From NCBI GenBank assembly GCA_040400875.1, contig JBBAPK010000001.1, positions 87,045 through 151,044 of the forward strand: a DNA stretch of 64,000 nucleotides, read 5' to 3'. Position numbers and translations under genes: made by a program. The notes under the pieces were generated by a model. That model ran no database searches and was not told the origin of the DNA. It saw only the letters and a list, made by a program, of their open reading frames with translations. This stretch comes from PBB1 sp040400875. GTDB lineage: Bacteria; Pseudomonadota; Gammaproteobacteria; Burkholderiales; Burkholderiaceae_C. Each line of letters opens with the position of its first letter. The first letter of the stretch is position 1. Below, piece after piece: positions 60,342 through 64,000 of the stretch.

Positions 60342-61315
60342 GCTCGCCCGGCGAGCACGCTCTGGACTGGGGGGTCGAGCGGCTGCATCTGCGGCTGTCG
60401 CAAGTGATGCCCAACCTGGCGGTCGAGGTGGTGTCGAAGATCGCCTCGACCAACACCGCGCTGCTTGAGCACGCGCGTGTGCCCAGCCGGCTGTCGAGCG
60501 ACTTCGACATGGACGGCCTGCGCCGCCTTCCCGAAGGCAAGGCCTTTGGCCGCCGAGATGCCGACTACCAGCCCTGCCTGCTGGTGGCCGAACAACAAAC
60601 GCACGGGCGCGGCCGGCAGGGTCGCTCATGGCAATCGCAGCCTGGAGCGTCGCTGACGTTTTCGCTGGCGATCCCGCTGGCGGCAGCCGACTGGTCGGGC
60701 TTCTCGCTGGCCGTGGGCGTGGCACTGGCCGAAGCGCTCGATCCCGCCGGCGCTCGCGACGCGACCGGCGCCAGCCCCACGCGTCCATGGATAGGCATCA
60801 AATGGCCCAACGACCTGTGGCTGATGCCGCCGGCAGGTGCTGCGGGTGAGGGTCGCAAACTGGGCGGCCTGCTGATCGAAACGGTGTCCGCCGGCGCACT
60901 CAAGCTGGCCGTGGTGGGCGTCGGGCTCAATGTGCTGCCGATGAGCCTTGACGAGGCACAGGCCTCGAGCGGCTTTGCCTGTGTGCATGAAATCGATGCC
61001 GGCGCCACGGCGCCGGCGGTGCTGGCGCGTGTGGCCTTGCCGCTGGTCGAAGCACTTCAGCAGTTCTCACGCAACGGGCTGGCCGGCTTTGCCGAACGCT
61101 TTGCCGCGCGCGACGTGCTGCGCGGCCGCACGGTCATCGCGGGTATCGGCGCGGGCGGCGCGGCAGCAGCACCTGCGGACGGCCTCAGCGGGGTGGCTGA
61201 CGGCGTGGCTGGCAACGGTGCGCTGCGGCTGATCACGGCAGACGGTTTGCGTGAAGTCATTTCTGGCGAAGTGAGCGTGCGCGTGGCAAGCACCACTGGA
61301 GACGTTGCATGTTGA
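60338..61315 (+). CDS. birA: Biotin--[acetyl-CoA-carboxylase] ligase
   Basis: A biotin protein ligase, 325 residues, joining biotin to the BCCP lysine. Motifs: GRGRQGRSWQSQP (biotin/AMP loop), IGIKWPNDLW, RKLGGLLIE and a C-terminal SH3-like domain. It lacks the N-terminal helix-turn-helix of E. coli BirA, so it is probably monofunctional and not a repressor. Overlaps the SET gene start-stop and the downstream gene by 7 bases; translation of the three is probably coupled. Confidence 0.95.
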   Translation: MSSPGEHALDWGVERLHLRLSQVMPNLAVEVVSKIASTNTALLEHARVPSRLSSDFDMDGLRRLPEGKAFGRRDADYQPCLLVAEQQTHGRGRQGRSWQSQPGASLTFSLAIPLAAADWSGFSLAVGVALAEALDPAGARDATGASPTRPWIGIKWPNDLWLMPPAGAAGEGRKLGGLLIETVSAGALKLAVVGVGLNVLPMSLDEAQASSGFACVHEIDAGATAPAVLARVALPLVEALQQFSRNGLAGFAERFAARDVLRGRTVIAGIGAGGAAAAPADGLSGVADGVAGNGALRLITADGLREVISGEVSVRVASTTGDVAC

Positions 61316-61971
61316 GGGCCTTGGTGGTGATCCTGTTGCTGGCCAATGCGGCCTTCTTTGCGTGGACCCAAGGCTGGCTCGACGGCGTGGTGGGTGCGCG
61401 CGCGGTGGGCGATCGCGACACGCAGCGGCTGGCTCAGCAGGTGCGACCTGACTCCGTGCGTGTGCTGCCCGCGCAAGAACCGCCGCGGCCCAAGCCCGTC
61501 ACCCGCTGCCTTGAGGCCGGTCCCTTCGATGCGGTACAACTGAGCGCCGCCGAGGCCGCGCTCGCAGCCAGCCCGGCGGCCAGTGCGCTGGCCGGTCGAT
61601 TCAGCCGACTGAGCACCGAAACGCCGGGCCAGTGGATCATCGCGGTGGGCCGCGCAGCACCCCATGAAGCGCAGCTGAAAAAGCTCGCCGAGCTCAAGCG
61701 TCTGAACGTCGCCGTCGAGATCGTGAAGTCCGCCAGCGGCACCGACGAGACCCTGTCGATCGGCCAATTCGACAGCCTCGCCGCAGCCAAGGCAGCGCTG
61801 GAATCCTTTGCAGCGCGTGGCGTACGCACCGGGCGGCTGGTTGAGATCTCGCCGGCCTCAGAGGTGTCTCATCTGCGGGTGGACGAAGCCACACCGACCG
61901 AGGCCACAGCCCTCGAGGCGCTGCCTGCAGGCACCGCGGGCAAAGGCTTCGTGAGCTGCGACGCACCGTAG
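61309..61971 (+). CDS. SPOR-like membrane-anchored protein
   Basis: A 220-residue protein with one N-terminal TM segment (LRALVVILLLANAAFFAW) and a region from about 130 resembling a SPOR fold (WIIAVGRAA... LSIGQFDSLAAAKAALESF). SPOR domains bind septal glycan strands. In related genomes birA is commonly followed by coaX and then such a protein; here coaX is missing. It overlaps birA by 7 bases. Function is inferred. Confidence 0.8.
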   Translation: MLRALVVILLLANAAFFAWTQGWLDGVVGARAVGDRDTQRLAQQVRPDSVRVLPAQEPPRPKPVTRCLEAGPFDAVQLSAAEAALAASPAASALAGRFSRLSTETPGQWIIAVGRAAPHEAQLKKLAELKRLNVAVEIVKSASGTDETLSIGQFDSLAAAKAALESFAARGVRTGRLVEISPASEVSHLRVDEATPTEATALEALPAGTAGKGFVSCDAP

Positions 61972-61996
61972 CCGCCCGGGCGGCGGCACACCACGC

Positions 61997-63703
61997 TCAG
62001 GCCTCGCGGTGGCTGAGTGACACGGCCCACACCGCCACAGCCAGACCCAGCAGCCAACCCCAGCCCAATGCGCCGGCCATCGACTCGCTGGCCGGCTCGG
62101 TGGCTTGAGCCAGCGCCACGGCAGCACCGGCGTCGAGCATGCCGGCCCCGCAGGTCGAGGTGGTGCAGTAGCAACTCTGCTCGGTGCTTCCACCGGACGC
62201 GGTCGCCGGACAGGTGCCGACAGCATTCGGATCACCGCTGGTGGGGAAGGTGCGCGCAGACTTCTGCAGCAGCTGGCGCACCTCGTCAGTACTCAAGGAC
62301 GATTGCGCCACCAGCATCAAGGCCGCCGTGCCGGCCACCAGCGGCGATGAGAAGCTGGTGCCCGCGGTGGCGTTGTCGCCGTCTTCGGTGTAGCTCTCGT
62401 CGGCACTCACCGGTGTGGTGGTGCCGCTGTTGGTGGTGGTCAGCAGCGGGTACAGACACACACCGCCCACGTTGACGCAGTTGCCCGCCGGTGCGCTGAT
62501 TGCGATCTCGGGGCCGAGATCGGAATAGCCCACCTTGGTGCCCAGATGCCGCAAGCCGGCCACGCCGATCACGCCGGTGCAGTTGGCTGGCGCGTTGACC
62601 TCGCCACCGTCGGTGTTGCCAGCCGCTGCCACCACGACCACACCGGCCCGGGTGATCTCGCGTATGGCGTCGGCATAGGCGGCCGAGCACGCACCCACAC
62701 CGCCCAGGCTGAGATTGATGACGCGCGCCGGGTTCGGGTTGTCAGGCACGCCAGGCACGTTCAGACCGGCCGCCCAGCGCATGGCCGGGATGACATCCGA
62801 GTCGAAGCCGCCGCACTTGCCAAGCACCCGCACCGGCAACACGCGGATGCGACGGTCGGCACCACCCACGCCAGCCATGCCACGCGAGTTCTGGGTGATG
62901 GCACCGAGCAGGCCTGCAGTCTGCGTTCCGTGCCATGAGCTGTTACCCAGCTCAGCCCCGCTCGCCAGCGTGCAGCCGATGGCCTTGGCGGCATCGCTGG
63001 CCAGATCCTCGGCGGTGAGCCAATCGCCGGGGTCGGAGGCATCGTCGTCGCGGCCTGCCGAGCCGTCGTTGCCAATGAATTCGTTGGTGACGAAGTCATA
63101 GCCGTTGAGCAGGCTGCCGCCGTCGGTGAAGCGCTTCAGGTCGGGGTGGTCGAAGCGCACGCCGGTGTCCAGCACCGCCACCACCACGTTGCGCGAGCTG
63201 CCACTGACTGCGGCCCAAGCGCCTTCGATGTTGATCGACGAGCGCACATCGCCTTGCGGGGCGCGCAAGTACCACTGCCCCACGGCCGGCCCGGCGCTGG
63301 TCTGGCCATCGGCGTAGCGCGGGTCGTTGGGCGCGGCGAGCAGATGCCGGCGCTCGTCGGGCACGGCGTACTCGACTTCGCTGTCGAGCGCCATTCGCGC
63401 GGCCAGCTGACGTGAATCGAGGCCGCTGGCGGTCACCAGCCGGGTGGCATCGGTGGGGCCGACGCGTGCGCGCACGGTCACGCCGAGGCGTCGGGCCAGA
63501 CCTTGCAGCCGGGCCTGCGGGTCACCCGACGCCGCCTGGGCTGCTGCATCGGTGCTGGACGTTGGGGTCTTGAACTTGACGATCACGCGGGCCGTCGCCG
63601 CGCTGGCCTCGGCCTGGGCTTGGGCTTGGGCCGCCCCGGGGCTGAACAGCGTGAGCACAGCGACACACAGCGCGAGCATCGGGACAGATTTCAGGAGTCG
63701 CAT
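61997..63703 (-). CDS. Secreted S8 (subtilisin-type) serine protease
   Basis: A 568-residue subtilase. After a signal peptide (about 1-28, ending AAQAQA) there is an inhibitor I9-like propeptide (39-118, VIVKFKTPT... EYAVPDE), then the S8 catalytic domain with D179 in AVLDTGVRF, H258 in SWHGTQTAG and S450 in AGTSFSSPL. The C-terminus has one TM segment followed by HREA, the pattern of C-terminal sorting/anchor tails. The ATG at 63703 is used; 63724 is the earlier alternative. It faces the SPOR-like gene convergently. Confidence 0.93.
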   Translation of the reverse strand: MRLLKSVPMLALCVAVLTLFSPGAAQAQAQAEASAATARVIVKFKTPTSSTDAAAQAASGDPQARLQGLARRLGVTVRARVGPTDATRLVTASGLDSRQLAARMALDSEVEYAVPDERRHLLAAPNDPRYADGQTSAGPAVGQWYLRAPQGDVRSSINIEGAWAAVSGSSRNVVVAVLDTGVRFDHPDLKRFTDGGSLLNGYDFVTNEFIGNDGSAGRDDDASDPGDWLTAEDLASDAAKAIGCTLASGAELGNSSWHGTQTAGLLGAITQNSRGMAGVGGADRRIRVLPVRVLGKCGGFDSDVIPAMRWAAGLNVPGVPDNPNPARVINLSLGGVGACSAAYADAIREITRAGVVVVAAAGNTDGGEVNAPANCTGVIGVAGLRHLGTKVGYSDLGPEIAISAPAGNCVNVGGVCLYPLLTTTNSGTTTPVSADESYTEDGDNATAGTSFSSPLVAGTAALMLVAQSSLSTDEVRQLLQKSARTFPTSGDPNAVGTCPATASGGSTEQSCYCTTSTCGAGMLDAGAAVALAQATEPASESMAGALGWGWLLGLAVAVWAVSLSHREA

Positions 63704-63736
63704 GGCAGGGTCCGCAAGGTGCATGGCAAGGAGTCG

Positions 63737-64000
63737 CTATGGTCGCCGAAGCTCATCACGCTGTACAGCCGAAAAGCGGGTGGTATCGGCTGTCAGGCGA
63801 GCCAGCGCCGCCTCGCATGCATCGGGATCGCACTGGAGCAGCACCGCGTGCCACTGCGAACCGCTGGCCGCCAGATAGCGCACGGGCACGCCTGCACTGG
63901 CACTCACGCTGCGTTCGATGGCCACCGGATTCGCACTGGCCACGGCCCCGGAAGCCGGGTTGAGTGCCAGCCGCAACAGCACCCGCAAGCCGGCAGACGC
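63737..64000 (-). CDS. Partial gene at window edge, possible I9-type propeptide-like protein
   Basis: The reading frame continues off the right end without a convincing start (only a TTG at 63988). The visible end ... RVLLRLALNPASGA, AIERSVSASAGVPVRYLA, CDPDACEAALARLTADTTRF and AVQRDELRRP loosely parallels the propeptide of the S8 protease next to it (a V-[LI]-[VL] strand, a G-V-x-V-R strand, then an Ala-rich helix and a [VY]-[AS]-V-[PQ]-x-[DE]-[RE] end). It lies 33 bases upstream of the protease on the same strand and might be a stand-alone inhibitor or chaperone of it. The similarity is by eye. Confidence 0.5.
   Translation of the reverse strand, partial: ASAGLRVLLRLALNPASGAVASANPVAIERSVSASAGVPVRYLAASGSQWHAVLLQCDPDACEAALARLTADTTRFSAVQRDELRRP

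Noticed and set aside
61973..61984. Palindrome CCGCCCGGGCGG between the SPOR-like and S8 genes
   Set aside because: There is no T-run; short GC palindromes are expected at this base composition.

Overview
The window reads as a high-GC chromosomal segment from a betaproteobacterium, most likely order Burkholderiales (Leptothrix/Rubrivivax/Comamonadaceae-like). This rests on protein character and on familiar gene blocks: mreBCD-mrdA-rodA divergent from gatCAB, recA-recX followed by sucCD, kdsD-kdsC-lptC divergent from a Kef-type antiporter, and birA followed by a SPOR-type protein. It is an assembled draft: there is a run of 100 Ns at 16978-17077. No rRNA, tRNA, CRISPR array, insertion sequence or prophage was seen.

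Layout. 1-10540: a small holin-like membrane protein, then a leftward envelope block of an M48/TPR periplasmic protease, a giant alpha-2-macroglobulin and PBP1C. 10646-14155: moaC, a higBA remnant (higB truncated, higA intact), a DTW-domain tRNA-modifying enzyme and a DUF5666 lipoprotein gene interrupted by an in-frame TAG. 14222-17632: a leftward type IV pilin glycosylation locus (pilA, TfpZ-like accessory protein, PglL/Wzy-type oligosaccharyltransferase) with a convincing sigma-54 promoter before pilA. 17767-20324: an FHA protein, a PP2C phosphatase and a Ser/Thr kinase. 20321-26452: terC, a cytochrome P450, sucD, sucC, recX and recA with a LexA box. 26564-32314: the rod-shape operon. 32578-35848: gatCAB. 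35883-40073: DUF4124 protein, pyrE, exonuclease III and an acyl-AMP ligase carrying its own carrier domain. 40300-48191: two HDOD proteins, an esterase, an M48 protease, ampG, a flavin reductase, chrA and a TauE-type exporter. 48694-54626: a glycine-rich RRM protein, an SDR, lptC-kdsC-kdsD and a KefB-like antiporter. 54658-64000: a FAD oxidoreductase, a VapBC-type pair, topB, a SET-domain protein, birA, a SPOR-like protein, an S8 protease and a partial upstream gene.

How the genes work together. Much of the window concerns the cell envelope: peptidoglycan synthesis and recycling (pbpC, mrdA, rodA, mreBCD, ampG), LPS precursor and transport (kdsD, kdsC, lptC), envelope protein quality control (two M48 proteases), surface defence (alpha-2-macroglobulin) and pili. 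The most unusual stretch is about 10.6-22.4 kb. There a recombination scar alters the 3' end of moaC, a lipoprotein gene is interrupted, a sigma-54 pilin promoter feeds into a C11 tract within a hairpin, the assembly breaks inside pilA on a duplicated 55-mer, a kinase/phosphatase/FHA set lies directly upstream of the pilin, and a P450 is translationally coupled to sucD.
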